NCBI RefSeq assembly: GCF_019038395.1 | Contig: NZ_JAGFXZ010000001.1 | Coordinates: 62,001-126,000, forward strand | Source of the DNA: Acinetobacter sp. BY419 | GTDB taxonomy: Bacteria > Pseudomonadota > Gammaproteobacteria > Pseudomonadales > Moraxellaceae | Length of the DNA: 64,000 nt | Reading direction: 5' to 3' | In this document: positions 47,881 through 59,930 of the stretch, piece after piece | How positions within the stretch are numbered: position 1 is the stretch's first letter | Layout: the number at the start of each line of letters is the position of its first letter | Notes under the pieces: model-generated | What the model saw: the letters and a program-made list of their open reading frames with translations, nothing else | Database searches by the model: none | Told to the model about the DNA's origin: nothing | Made by a program: the position numbers and the translations under genes

Positions 47881-47991
47881 TCCAGCGCCATTTTGCTCGC
47901 AATTCATAAGAGCATGCCTAAGTCGCTCCTGACTTAATGTGAGAGATTTAGATCTGTTTATTCTGCCTAAACTGAGCTAAGCTTTAGCCTC

Positions 47992-50104
<2,113 letters not shown>

Positions 50105-50137
50105 AACTTTAAAAAAAACAGTTGTCTTGAAAAAAAA

Positions 50138-50178
50138 CTCAGATAGGATGAAAATAAATCAACTCACTTCTATCTGAG
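50138..50178 (+). repeat. Inverted repeat directly before nudF
   Basis: CTCAGATAG (50138-50146) and CTATCTGAG (50170-50178) are perfect reverse complements with a 23-base loop, ending three bases before the nudF ATG. The only short ribosome-site-like GAG is inside the stem. An operator or a translation-blocking hairpin are both possible. Confidence 0.7.
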
Positions 50179-50181
50179 CAT

Positions 50182-50817
50182 ATGAATATTATTAAACAGG
50201 CCTCTTATAATAAAAAAGACTTTAGCATAGAGGCACGTGAGTTCTTGTACCGCGGATTTATTCAGGTGGAAAAAGTCAGTCTGAAACACCGTCTATTCCA
50301 GCAGGAAAGCTCAACGCCTATTTTGCAACGTGAGCTGATTCACCGGCCAGAAGCAGCTGGTGTCTTGATGTATAACCATCAACAGCAGAAATTCGGCCTG
50401 ATTGAACAGTTTCGGGTTGGCGGACTGGACGATGCCGATTCTCCGTGGCAGCTCGAAGTGATTGCTGGCGTACTCGATGGCGATGAAGCTCCTGAACAGT
50501 GTCTCCGCCGTGAAGCACTCGAAGAATCAGGCTGCACACTAAACGAATTACAGCATATTTTCAGCTTCTATCCTTCCGCTGGTGCCTGTTCCGAGCTGTT
50601 CCATTTATATGTAGCCCAGACTGAATTGCCTGAACAGGGCGGTATTTTTGGTATCCCGGATGAAGGTGAAAATATCCAGCTGCATATTCTGGATTATGCA
50701 GATATTCCCACCTTGCTCACCAATGGTCGCTTAAAAAATGCACCCGTCATTATGGCCTTACAATGGTTGCAACAACATATTCATACTGTAGGGATATGTC
50801 TAAGGGGAAAGACATGA
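50182..50817 (+). CDS. nudF: NudF, ADP-ribose pyrophosphatase
   Basis: Nudix hydrolase cleaving ADP-ribose to AMP and ribose 5-phosphate. 211 residues. The Nudix box runs from GVLDGDEAPEQCLRREALEE (near 93-112) into the following SG, preceded by the extended WQLEVIAGV. Other Nudix substrates cannot be excluded, but the length and the GxxExxE-type layout fit NudF/TrgB. Its last four bases overlap cpdA (ATGA), a pair conserved in gammaproteobacteria (nudF-yqiB-cpdA in E. coli). A hairpin lies just before its ATG. Confidence 0.9.
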   Translation: MNIIKQASYNKKDFSIEAREFLYRGFIQVEKVSLKHRLFQQESSTPILQRELIHRPEAAGVLMYNHQQQKFGLIEQFRVGGLDDADSPWQLEVIAGVLDGDEAPEQCLRREALEESGCTLNELQHIFSFYPSAGACSELFHLYVAQTELPEQGGIFGIPDEGENIQLHILDYADIPTLLTNGRLKNAPVIMALQWLQQHIHTVGICLRGKT

Positions 50818-51626
50818 GTTTTCCGCAGTCAAGTACAACCGCACAGCCAGACTGGACCATTATCCAGATTTCTGATACCCATTTGATGGATCGGGAAGAA
50901 CTGGAATTTGCCCGGATGAATCCAGAGCAGAGTTTTCATGAAGTGATGCAGCATATGCAGCAGCGTTTTCCCAAAATGGATGCACTGATTCATACCGGTG
51001 ATCTGGCTCAGGTGCCGGTGGAACAGACTTATCGGCGCTATTTAGATTTTATCCAGTCCTTAGGCGTGCCGCATTACCAGATTCCGGGTAATCATGATGA
51101 CACTCGGGTATTTCCATTTCATCAGAACACCAATCAGGTTCATGCGATTCATTTTGGTACCTGGACCATGATGCTATTAAATAGTGCCGTTTCGGGCAAG
51201 GTCGATGGCTGGGTGGAACAAGCTCAACTCGATCAATTGGATCAATTATTGCTTGAGTTTAAGCATCAGCATGTCATTATTGCTTGTCATCATCACCCTT
51301 TTGCGATGAAATCGCACTGGATTGACCAGCACCGGCTTAAAAATGCCGAAGATTTAAAAGCTGTACTGGCACGGCACCAGAATATAAAGTTGGTCTTGTT
51401 TGGTCATGTGCATCAGGATTCCTGTAAGGAATGGCAGGGTATCTATTTTTTATCCACGCCATCGACCAGTGTGCAGTTCAAACCTAAAAGCGAAGATTTC
51501 GCGCTAGACCAGGCTGCGCCAGGTTATCGTGTATTACATTTGCAACAAAATGGTGAGTTTGATACCTATATTGAACGGGTGGCATTGAGTCAGCAAAATA
51601 TTAATACTGAAATTTCAGGTTATTAA
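50814..51626 (+). CDS. cpdA: CpdA, 3',5'-cyclic AMP phosphodiesterase
   Basis: Class III metallophosphoesterase that degrades cAMP. From ATG 50814 (AAGGGG six bases upstream) it is 270 residues; in-frame ATGs at 50763 and 50796 also exist but lack spacing support. The five metal motifs are present: ISDTHL, GDLAQ, GNHDD, CHHHP and GHVHQD. Overlap with nudF shows coupling. Confidence 0.92.
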   Translation: MSFPQSSTTAQPDWTIIQISDTHLMDREELEFARMNPEQSFHEVMQHMQQRFPKMDALIHTGDLAQVPVEQTYRRYLDFIQSLGVPHYQIPGNHDDTRVFPFHQNTNQVHAIHFGTWTMMLLNSAVSGKVDGWVEQAQLDQLDQLLLEFKHQHVIIACHHHPFAMKSHWIDQHRLKNAEDLKAVLARHQNIKLVLFGHVHQDSCKEWQGIYFLSTPSTSVQFKPKSEDFALDQAAPGYRVLHLQQNGEFDTYIERVALSQQNINTEISGY

Positions 51627-51674
51627 CTTTTCAATTTGTTTTTTTTGCATTACTTTATTGCAACCCAAGGAAAT

Positions 51675-51815
51675 GTGATATGCAAGTCCAGACATCAAAG
51701 ACTATCAATAAGCATAAAAAGTCTATATGATGACGGCCCCCGCAGGAGGATAATCCTTCTACAGCGTGGATAAAGATTGCATATCACCATATTTTTTGCG
51801 TAGCAATCATACGCA
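51675..51815 (+). ncRNA. Structured leader upstream of dksA (candidate cis-regulatory RNA)
   Basis: A long-range 11-bp stem joins GTGATATGCAA (51675-51685) to TTGCATATCAC (51777-51787). Inside it lie a 5-bp hairpin (51699-51703 with 51720-51724) and a 7-bp hairpin AGGAGGA/TCCTTCT (51744-51760) extended by CGC/GCG. TTTTTT follows at 51792-51797, then a 6-bp hairpin TGCGTA/TACGCA (51797-51815), about 20 bases before the dksA ATG. I do not recognise it as a known RNA class. It could be a riboswitch-like leader or a small RNA. Confidence 0.5.
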
Positions 51816-51835
51816 TATGATGAGGAATGCCCTAA

Positions 51836-52363
51836 ATGGCGAATGACAACCAAAATCAAGTCTTAGACAATCAAACTGAAGTTGTAGAAGAGAAAGCTGC
51901 AAAGCGCGTACGCAAATCTAAGCCTAAAACGACTGACGGCGGTTCTACTGCTAGCTTATTTGGTATTGAACCTTATCAACCTAAAAAAAATGAAGAATAC
52001 ATGTCTGAAGGTCAGCTTCAGCATTTCCGCCAAATCTTGCTGGCCTGGAAAGCCGAGTTGATGTCAGAAGTGGATCGCACCCTGAATACGATGCAAGACG
52101 AAAATACTGCTCTTCCAGATGTCAACGACCGTGCAACCCAGGAAGAAGAGTTTGCGATTGAGCTACGTACCCGTGACCGTGAACGTAAACTGATTCGTAA
52201 AATCGAACAGTCGATCGAAGCGATCCAGAATGATGACTATGGTTTCTGTGAAACCTGTGGTATCGAAATTGGTCTGCGTCGTTTAGAAGCACGTCCAACT
52301 GCAACCTTATGTATTGACTGCAAAACACTGGCAGAAATTAAAGAGAAGCAAAATAACGGTTAA
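51836..52363 (+). CDS. dksA: DksA, RNA polymerase-binding stringent-response factor
   Basis: Binds the RNA polymerase secondary channel and, with ppGpp, controls stable RNA and amino acid promoters. 175 residues, longer than E. coli DksA (151) by an N-terminal Lys/Thr/Gln-rich extension (about 1-45). The coiled-coil tip motif DVNDRATQEEE is present (DxxDxA-type). The four-cysteine zinc site is CETCG (near 139-142) and CIDCK (near 160-163). It has a structured leader (51675-51815). gluQ begins three bases after its stop. Confidence 0.95.
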   Translation: MANDNQNQVLDNQTEVVEEKAAKRVRKSKPKTTDGGSTASLFGIEPYQPKKNEEYMSEGQLQHFRQILLAWKAELMSEVDRTLNTMQDENTALPDVNDRATQEEEFAIELRTRDRERKLIRKIEQSIEAIQNDDYGFCETCGIEIGLRRLEARPTATLCIDCKTLAEIKEKQNNG

Positions 52364-52365
52364 TT

Positions 52366-53286
52366 ATGTCATTGAGTAATCCCTCCCTGACCCTCCCTTT
52401 AATAAAGGGAGGGAAAGCTGAAGTGAATTACGTGGGTCGGTTTGCGCCATCGCCAACCGGCCCTTTGCATTTTGGCTCCCTCATTACCGCAGTCGCCAGT
52501 TACTGCGATGCCAAAGCCAATCACGGCACATGGTTGGTTCGGGTGGAAGATACCGACATTCCCCGCATTTATCCCGGCAGTGAAGACCATATTCTGCGCT
52601 CCATGGACGCCTTCCAGCTTGAGCCTGATGCCGAAATCATTTTCCAGAAAGACCGTTTAGACATTTATGAAGATGTGATTCAGCAATTACATCAGCAAGG
52701 TCTGGTCTATGCCTGTCAATGTACCCGTAAAATGCTGGGCTCCAATCACATCTATCAGGATACCTGTCGTGGCTTGGGTCTGGCTTTTGAGCATCAGGCC
52801 ATTCGCTTAAAAGTCGAGGATGTCGAAATCTGTTTTGAAGACCGGCTGCAGGGTCGGCACTGTTCAGAACTGAAGAAAGATCTGGGAGACTTTGTCTTAA
52901 AACGTCGTGACGGGATTATTAATTATCAGCTGGCCGTAGTGGTCGATGACTATCTGCAAGGTATGACCCATGTGGTTCGTGGAGCTGACCTGCTGGATAA
53001 TACCGAACGGCAAATTTATTTAGGGCAGTTGCTCGGTTATCCGCGTCTGAATTATATGCATCTGCCACTGGCAATGAATGAGCAGGGCCAAAAGCTGTCG
53101 AAACAGAATCTGGCCCAAGCACTGGATTTAAGTCAGGCTCCACACTTATTAAAACAGGCGCTCAGCGCTTTGCATCAGGCTGAAGTTGATCTGGACACTC
53201 CCCAACACATGCTGCAACAGGCTGTAGCACAGTGGGATATCGAGCGGATTCCGCATACAACAGCGCTACAAGGTCACTATTTATAA
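52366..53286 (+). CDS. gluQ: GluQ-RS, glutamyl-Q tRNA(Asp) synthetase
   Basis: Truncated GluRS paralogue that attaches glutamate to queuosine in tRNA-Asp, without an anticodon-binding domain. 306 residues from ATG 52366. The HIGH-like motif is PSPTGPLHFGS, the second motif is QKLSKQN, and the zinc cysteines appear as CQC, Tyr and Cys in YACQCTRK and YQDTC. Residues 6-16 (PSLTLPLIKGG) are encoded by a perfect palindrome (52391-52413); the protein may really begin at GTG 52423 as MNYVGRFAPSP, leaving the palindrome as a leader hairpin. dksA-gluQ is a known gene pair. Confidence 0.93.
   Translation: MSLSNPSLTLPLIKGGKAEVNYVGRFAPSPTGPLHFGSLITAVASYCDAKANHGTWLVRVEDTDIPRIYPGSEDHILRSMDAFQLEPDAEIIFQKDRLDIYEDVIQQLHQQGLVYACQCTRKMLGSNHIYQDTCRGLGLAFEHQAIRLKVEDVEICFEDRLQGRHCSELKKDLGDFVLKRRDGIINYQLAVVVDDYLQGMTHVVRGADLLDNTERQIYLGQLLGYPRLNYMHLPLAMNEQGQKLSKQNLAQALDLSQAPHLLKQALSALHQAEVDLDTPQHMLQQAVAQWDIERIPHTTALQGHYL
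52391..52413 (+). repeat. Perfect palindrome inside the gluQ 5' end
   Basis: CCCTCCCTTT and AAAGGGAGGG pair perfectly around AAT. Runs of C and G within an otherwise AT-rich region look like a dispersed palindromic repeat. No T run follows, so it is not a classic terminator. Confidence 0.75.
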
Positions 53287-53342
53287 AAACAGGTTTTCAC
53301 TTAAGCTAAAAGCAATAACCAAGGCGAGAGAGGATGATAAAA

Positions 53343-53603
53343 ATGTTTTTTATTTTTGGAATAGGGCCTAAAACCAAAACGATTGAGAAAAGCCAGTTTC
53401 TGTGTCCGGTCTGCCGTACCCGTTCAGGCTATGAGCTGAAACAGCAGCGTAATTATTTTTCTTTGTTTTTTATTCCCTTGATTCCACTTTCCAAGCCTAA
53501 AACTGCTTTTGTGGCCTGTTCCAATTGCGGAACTGTAATGCCGAGCACAGTACTGAACCATACTCAGCCTGAAGCGGGACGAAATTCCAATCTAGAAGCT
53601 TGA
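53343..53603 (+). CDS. Small zinc-ribbon protein, function unknown
   Basis: 86 residues from ATG 53343 (AGAGAGG nine bases upstream; an ATG at 53334 is less well placed). It starts MFFIFGIGPKTKTIEKSQF, then a zinc ribbon with CPVC (near 22-25) and CSNC (near 59-62) separated by a hydrophobic stretch FFSLFFIPLIPLSK-like. The family is a short zinc-ribbon group of unknown role; nothing more can be said. Its last 12 bases overlap the 3' end of ftsW on the other strand. Confidence 0.8.
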   Translation: MFFIFGIGPKTKTIEKSQFLCPVCRTRSGYELKQQRNYFSLFFIPLIPLSKPKTAFVACSNCGTVMPSTVLNHTQPEAGRNSNLEA

Positions 53604-54788
53604 TTCTTCCCGGCTTGGATTGACCTGCCGCGTGGTCGAGTCAATTTTCAGAATCAGGCTGATCATGACGGCACAAACAATCAGGGATGAACCGCCATAA
53701 CTGATAAATGGCAGGGTCAAACCCTTGGTCGGCAACATACCCATATTCATGCCGGCATTCACCAGAATCTGTAACAGGAAAATGATACTGATGCCATAAG
53801 CCAGATAACCGGCACGCAGGTATTGATGCTGCAAGGCACGATGGCCAATGCGGATACAGCAGATCATCATGGTAAAGGACAGGATCAGGATGGTCGCAAT
53901 GCCCAAAAAGCCAAATTCCTCACCTAAAATCGCCAGCATAAAGTCAGTATGCGCTTCGGGCAGATAAGACATTTTCTGGATACTGTGTCCCAGACCGACC
54001 CCTGCCCATTCGCCACGACCAAAGGCCATCAAGGCATTGGATAGCTGATAACCGGTGCCGAGTGGATCTTCCCAAGGATTCGAGAAAGACAGCAGACGTT
54101 GCAGACGATAGGGTTCCAATAGAATCGCTGCAGCAAATGCACCAACCAGGGTCATAAAGGCCACACCGAACTGAATCCAGGGTGCGCCTGCGAGGAAGAA
54201 TACGCCCAGCATGGTCAGGGTAATTACCACAGTTGCACCCAGGTCAGGCTCGAGAATAATTAACCCGACTGTAACACCCATAATGGCACTTAAGCGTACC
54301 AGACCCTTGATATTATTCCGCACTTCTTCTGCACGGCGTACCACATAGTCTGCAGTAAAAATTGCCATCATCACTTTGGCAACTTCAGAAGCCTGCAAGG
54401 TGAAGCCAGCGACCCTGATCCAGCGTTTGGAACCATTGACTTCTGTCCCGACAACCAGCACCGCCACCAGCAGCACAATGGTAATAATCCACAAAAAGAA
54501 GGTATTGTTAAACCAGACTTTTAAAGGGATTTTATACGCCAGCAAAGCCGCCACGGCAGCGACAAAAATCGAAATTCCGTGCCGGCTAATATAATGAAAC
54601 GGATTTTCATGCATACGTTCTGCATAGGGCATCGAAGCTGATGCCACCATGATCGAACCAATACAGAGCAAAGCCAATACACAGAAAATCAATACATTTC
54701 GTGGATTCAGCTCAGCAGGGAGTCGAGGTACCCACTGCGTATAAAATTGATTTAATTTATTGATCGTAGTCTGAGCAAACCCAGCCAT
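53592..54788 (-). CDS. ftsW: FtsW, septal peptidoglycan glycosyltransferase
   Basis: SEDS-family lipid II polymerase of the divisome, partner of FtsI. 398 residues, about ten hydrophobic helices. SEDS signatures are present: LEPDLGATVVI, GSKRWIRVAGFTLQASEVAK, PEAHTDFMLAILGEEFGFLG and GLTLPFISYGGSS. It follows murD by 20 bases. Its stop overlaps the end of the zinc-ribbon gene. The companion gene ftsI lies 51 kb away. Confidence 0.96.
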   Translation of the reverse strand: MAGFAQTTINKLNQFYTQWVPRLPAELNPRNVLIFCVLALLCIGSIMVASASMPYAERMHENPFHYISRHGISIFVAAVAALLAYKIPLKVWFNNTFFLWIITIVLLVAVLVVGTEVNGSKRWIRVAGFTLQASEVAKVMMAIFTADYVVRRAEEVRNNIKGLVRLSAIMGVTVGLIILEPDLGATVVITLTMLGVFFLAGAPWIQFGVAFMTLVGAFAAAILLEPYRLQRLLSFSNPWEDPLGTGYQLSNALMAFGRGEWAGVGLGHSIQKMSYLPEAHTDFMLAILGEEFGFLGIATILILSFTMMICCIRIGHRALQHQYLRAGYLAYGISIIFLLQILVNAGMNMGMLPTKGLTLPFISYGGSSLIVCAVMISLILKIDSTTRQVNPSREESSF

Positions 54789-54808
54789 ATCACGAATCCT
54801 TGTTATTC

Positions 54809-56568
<1,760 letters not shown>

Positions 56569-56624
56569 CTCAATCTCCCATGCATATGATCAGGAAAGCT
56601 CAACTGGCCGAGGCCAACCCGAGA

Positions 56625-58481
56625 TTAGCCCAAATAATATGACGCAATTTGATAAGTCAGGAATGACATGAAATATGCCAGACCGAACAGGTAAATCGTC
56701 ATGATACTGACGGTTTTCCAGGAACCGGTTTCACGTTTAACCGTTGCCAGAGTCGCCAGACAATGCGGTGCATAAATAAACCACACCAGTAAAGACAGAC
56801 CTGTTGCAACCGACCAGCCCAGATCACCTCCGCCGCTGATCAGTGATGCCAGACCTTCAGACATCGCATCTTCATCGACTGCCGACATTGCATATACAGT
56901 GCCCAGTGCTGCCACCACAACTTCACGTGCTGCCATCGCTGGAATCAGGGCAATACAGATCTGCCAGTTGAAACCGAGTGGTGCAAAGATCGGCTGCAGA
57001 AGATGACCCAGCATGCCCGCCAGTGAATAATCAATGGCCGGCAAGGTTGCGCCTTCTGGTGGCTGCGGGAAGGTACACAGGAACCACAGCACAATCGACA
57101 AGGCGAAAATGATGCCACCCACCCGTTTCAGGAAGATTTTGCCGCGATCCAGCAAACCGATCCAGACGTTCTTCAGGTCCGGAAAACGGTAGCTCGGCAA
57201 TTCCATTAACAACATGTGCTGTGATTTATCTTTGTGGAAGAATTTCAACACAAACGACACCAGCAAGGCACTGACGATACCCGCCATATACAGGCCAAAT
57301 AACACCAGACCTTGCAGGTTCATAAAGCCCCAGACGGTTTGCTGGGGAATGAATGCTGCAATTAACAAGGCATATACCGGCAAGCGTGCGGAGCAGGTCA
57401 TCAAGGGTGCCACAAAAATCGTGGTCAGACGATCTCGCGGATCACTGATGGTACGTGAGGCCATGATGCCCGGAATGGCGCAGGCAAAGCTGGACAATAA
57501 CGGAATAAAGGCTCGACCAGACAGGCCGGCTTTAAACATCAGCTTGTCTAAGAGGAAAGCCGCACGCGGTAAATAACCCGATTCTTCCAAGACCAAAATA
57601 AAGAAAAATAGAATCAGAATCTGTGGCAGGAATACCACCACACCACCGGCACCGGCAATAATCCCGTCCACCACCAGACTGTTCAGTAAAGGATGCGAAA
57701 TATATTCACCCAGGAATTCACCCAGCCAGCCGAAGAAGGTTTCGATGCCATCCATAAACGGCGCAGCCCAGGCAAATACGGCCTGGAAAATTACGAACAT
57801 CATCACGGCCAGACTGATCAAACCCAGTACCGGATGCAGAAAAATCCTGTCGAGGAAATCGGTACGTTTATCTTCCTGATCGACGAAATTGACCACGTCA
57901 TTCAGAATATTTTCCACGCGCTGATGACTGTCACCTTTCAAGCCGCTGAGTTCTGTGTGTGGTATCGCATACTTGCCTTGATCCAGGGCATTTTTCAGGT
58001 TTTCAATCCCGGAACTGCGCACGGCGACGGTTTCTACCACAGGTACACCCAGACGCTCAGACAGCTTCTGGGTATTGATCTGCATGCCACGGCGGCGTGC
58101 TTCATCCATCATGTTCAGTACGACCAGTACCGGACGACCCAATGCAATCATTTCCAGCACCAGACCTAAATGCAGTTTCAGGTTAGTGGCATCCACCACA
58201 CACAGAAATGCATCTTGATCCTGTTCTTCTGCAATTTTACCTTGCACCACATTGCGGGTGATTTCTTCATCCGGACTGGTCGCGTCCAGACTATAAGTCC
58301 CGGGCAAGTCCAGTACCCGCACCGCTTGGCCTGAAGCAAGCTGGAAAGTACCGACTTTACGTTCAACCGTGACCCCCGCATAGTTACCGACTTTTTGGCG
58401 TGTTCCGGTTAAATGGTTGAATAATGAAGTTTTACCGCAGTTAGGGTTACCGACAAGGGCAATACGTAATGTATCACTCAT
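56625..58481 (-). CDS. feoB: FeoB, ferrous iron transporter
   Basis: GTP-dependent Fe(II) permease. 618 residues, shorter than E. coli FeoB (773), with the N-terminal G domain (GNPNCGKTSLF at 11-21, DLPGTYSL near 60), a helical domain and an about ten-helix core with the two Gate motifs; the Cys-rich C-terminus of the long form is absent. Start ATG 58481 overlaps the feoA stop (ATGA). Regulation by iron is inferred from a Fur-like box before feoA. Confidence 0.95.
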   Translation of the reverse strand: MSDTLRIALVGNPNCGKTSLFNHLTGTRQKVGNYAGVTVERKVGTFQLASGQAVRVLDLPGTYSLDATSPDEEITRNVVQGKIAEEQDQDAFLCVVDATNLKLHLGLVLEMIALGRPVLVVLNMMDEARRRGMQINTQKLSERLGVPVVETVAVRSSGIENLKNALDQGKYAIPHTELSGLKGDSHQRVENILNDVVNFVDQEDKRTDFLDRIFLHPVLGLISLAVMMFVIFQAVFAWAAPFMDGIETFFGWLGEFLGEYISHPLLNSLVVDGIIAGAGGVVVFLPQILILFFFILVLEESGYLPRAAFLLDKLMFKAGLSGRAFIPLLSSFACAIPGIMASRTISDPRDRLTTIFVAPLMTCSARLPVYALLIAAFIPQQTVWGFMNLQGLVLFGLYMAGIVSALLVSFVLKFFHKDKSQHMLLMELPSYRFPDLKNVWIGLLDRGKIFLKRVGGIIFALSIVLWFLCTFPQPPEGATLPAIDYSLAGMLGHLLQPIFAPLGFNWQICIALIPAMAAREVVVAALGTVYAMSAVDEDAMSEGLASLISGGGDLGWSVATGLSLLVWFIYAPHCLATLATVKRETGSWKTVSIMTIYLFGLAYFMSFLTYQIASYYLG

Positions 58482-58738
58482 GCCGACACCGGCTGTTCGA
58501 TTTCAATTTTGGCTGCTTCTGATTTACGTAAAGCAAAACGTGTAAATCCAACTTGAATCAAAATGGGATCTCCACCAAAAATACCTTTAGTAATCACCTG
58601 CACCTTCGTACCGGGCACAAAGCCTAGAGTTTCCAGGCGACTCGCTACAACATCGTTGAGAGCACCTTCAGCATCAGCCGTTCGACTTACTTTTCGGATG
58701 ATGGCTGTTTGTTTTGCTTTTAAATCAGACAAACGCAC
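58478..58738 (-). CDS. feoA: FeoA, ferrous iron transport accessory protein
   Basis: 86 residues from GTG 58738 (AGGA eight bases upstream), an SH3-like cytosolic partner of FeoB. LGFVPGTKVQVITKGIFGGDP is the hallmark. Longer starts upstream at 58795 would add a hydrophobic N-terminus that the family lacks. First gene of the feoA-feoB operon, with a promoter at 58766-58795. Confidence 0.93.
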   Translation of the reverse strand: MRLSDLKAKQTAIIRKVSRTADAEGALNDVVASRLETLGFVPGTKVQVITKGIFGGDPILIQVGFTRFALRKSEAAKIEIEQPVSA

Positions 58739-58765
58739 CGTGAAAATTCCTGAACTATTTTGTAC

Positions 58766-58796
58766 AGTATACAAACAAATGAGAATAATTAACAAA
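58766..58796 (-). promoter_or_regulatory. Promoter of feoA with Fur-like box
   Basis: Minus-strand -35 TTGTTA (58790-58795), an 18-base spacer and -10 TATACT (58766-58771). Across the -35 and spacer, AATGAGAATAATTAACA (58778-58794) resembles a Fur box. The match to the 19-bp consensus is only partial, so the Fur call is inference. Confidence 0.55.
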
Positions 58797-58801
58797 TAAG
58801 A

Positions 58802-58830
58802 TTGATTACATGCTGAATTAGTTTTATATC
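58802..58830 (+). promoter_or_regulatory. Promoter of xerD
   Basis: TTGATT (58802-58807), 17-base spacer, TATATC (58825-58830), 84 bases before the favoured xerD ATG; back-to-back with the feoA promoter. Confidence 0.5.
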
Positions 58831-58913
58831 ACATCGACAGTCAGGTGAAATTAAACTACAGTGGAGAATACCTATTAAATTCATCGCTTTTTCAGATCAG
58901 ACCCTTGCACTCT

Positions 58914-59831
58914 ATGCTGAATAAAAAACCCCGTATTCCTGCCCCTGTCCAGATTCCTGATTCATTGAGTTATTTACAGGGTTTTCGTGATTATCTAATT
59001 GCGCAAACGGTCAGTCCACATACCCGCAATGCCTATCTGTCTGATCTGCTGCAATGTGCAGAATGCTTGAGCAAACCTCTGCCGGAATGGACCCATGATG
59101 ATATTTCTGATGTACTGATTGCACTGACCAAACAGCAAAAAAGTCCCCGTTCGATTGCCCGCTGCCTCTCTGCGCTGCGTTCATTTTATAAATTTCTGCG
59201 TGAGCAGAAACTGCGTAGTGACAATCCGGTGGCCGCGCATAAAACCCCGAAACTGGGTCGGGCCTTACCCAAAGATTTATCCGAAGCCGATGTCGAGGCC
59301 TTGATTCATGCTCCTGATATCAACACTGCCCTAGGCCTGCGTGATCGTGCCATGTTTGAGGTGCTGTATGCCTGTGGTTTACGGGTCACGGAACTGATTA
59401 ATTTACGTCTGGAACTGATTAATTTAAAACAGGGCTATTTACGGATTGTGGGTAAAGGCAATAAAGAACGTCTGGTACCAATGGGTCAAATGGCCTGTGA
59501 ATGGGTGGAGAAATATTTAACCGAAGCCCGTCCACAATTATATAAAACGTCGACGGACTATCTGTTTCTAACCCAGCATGGCGGCATCATGAGCCGGCAG
59601 AATTTCTGGTATGCCATCAAGCGCTATGCCTTACAGGCCGGGATTCAATCCGAGCTTTCTCCGCACACCTTGCGCCATGCCTTTGCTACGCATCTCCTCA
59701 ATCATGGGGCAGATTTACGCGTGGTACAGATGCTGCTTGGACATAGTGATCTTTCTACTACCCAGATTTACACCCATGTGGCGCAAGTACGGATGCAACA
59801 GCTGCATGCAACGCATCATCCACGGGCTTAA
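58914..59831 (+). CDS. xerD: XerD, site-specific tyrosine recombinase
   Basis: Acts with XerC at dif to resolve chromosome dimers. 305 residues from ATG 58914; a GTG at 58845 is open in the same frame, but the shorter form fits the family. The N-terminal core-binding domain is at about 10-95. Catalytic residues: Arg in YACGLRVTEL (near 155), Lys in GKGNKERLVP, HxxR in SPHTLRHAFAT (near 248-251), His in LLGHSD and Tyr in TTQIYTHV (near 284). The next gene is dsbC, the same pairing as xerD-dsbC in E. coli, which favours XerD over XerC. Confidence 0.9.
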   Translation: MLNKKPRIPAPVQIPDSLSYLQGFRDYLIAQTVSPHTRNAYLSDLLQCAECLSKPLPEWTHDDISDVLIALTKQQKSPRSIARCLSALRSFYKFLREQKLRSDNPVAAHKTPKLGRALPKDLSEADVEALIHAPDINTALGLRDRAMFEVLYACGLRVTELINLRLELINLKQGYLRIVGKGNKERLVPMGQMACEWVEKYLTEARPQLYKTSTDYLFLTQHGGIMSRQNFWYAIKRYALQAGIQSELSPHTLRHAFATHLLNHGADLRVVQMLLGHSDLSTTQIYTHVAQVRMQQLHATHHPRA

Positions 59832-59930
59832 GCCCTGTTTAGATGGAATAAACTGAGAAGTTTGACGTGTTTGTATTTTTTTTTGTTATGCTAATGCTCT
59901 GTTTTTAGTCCAAGAAGAAAAGGGTTATTT

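Noticed and set aside
57693..58169. 158-codon plus-strand frame inside feoB
   Set aside because: Lies over conserved FeoB codons; His/Gln-rich shadow composition.
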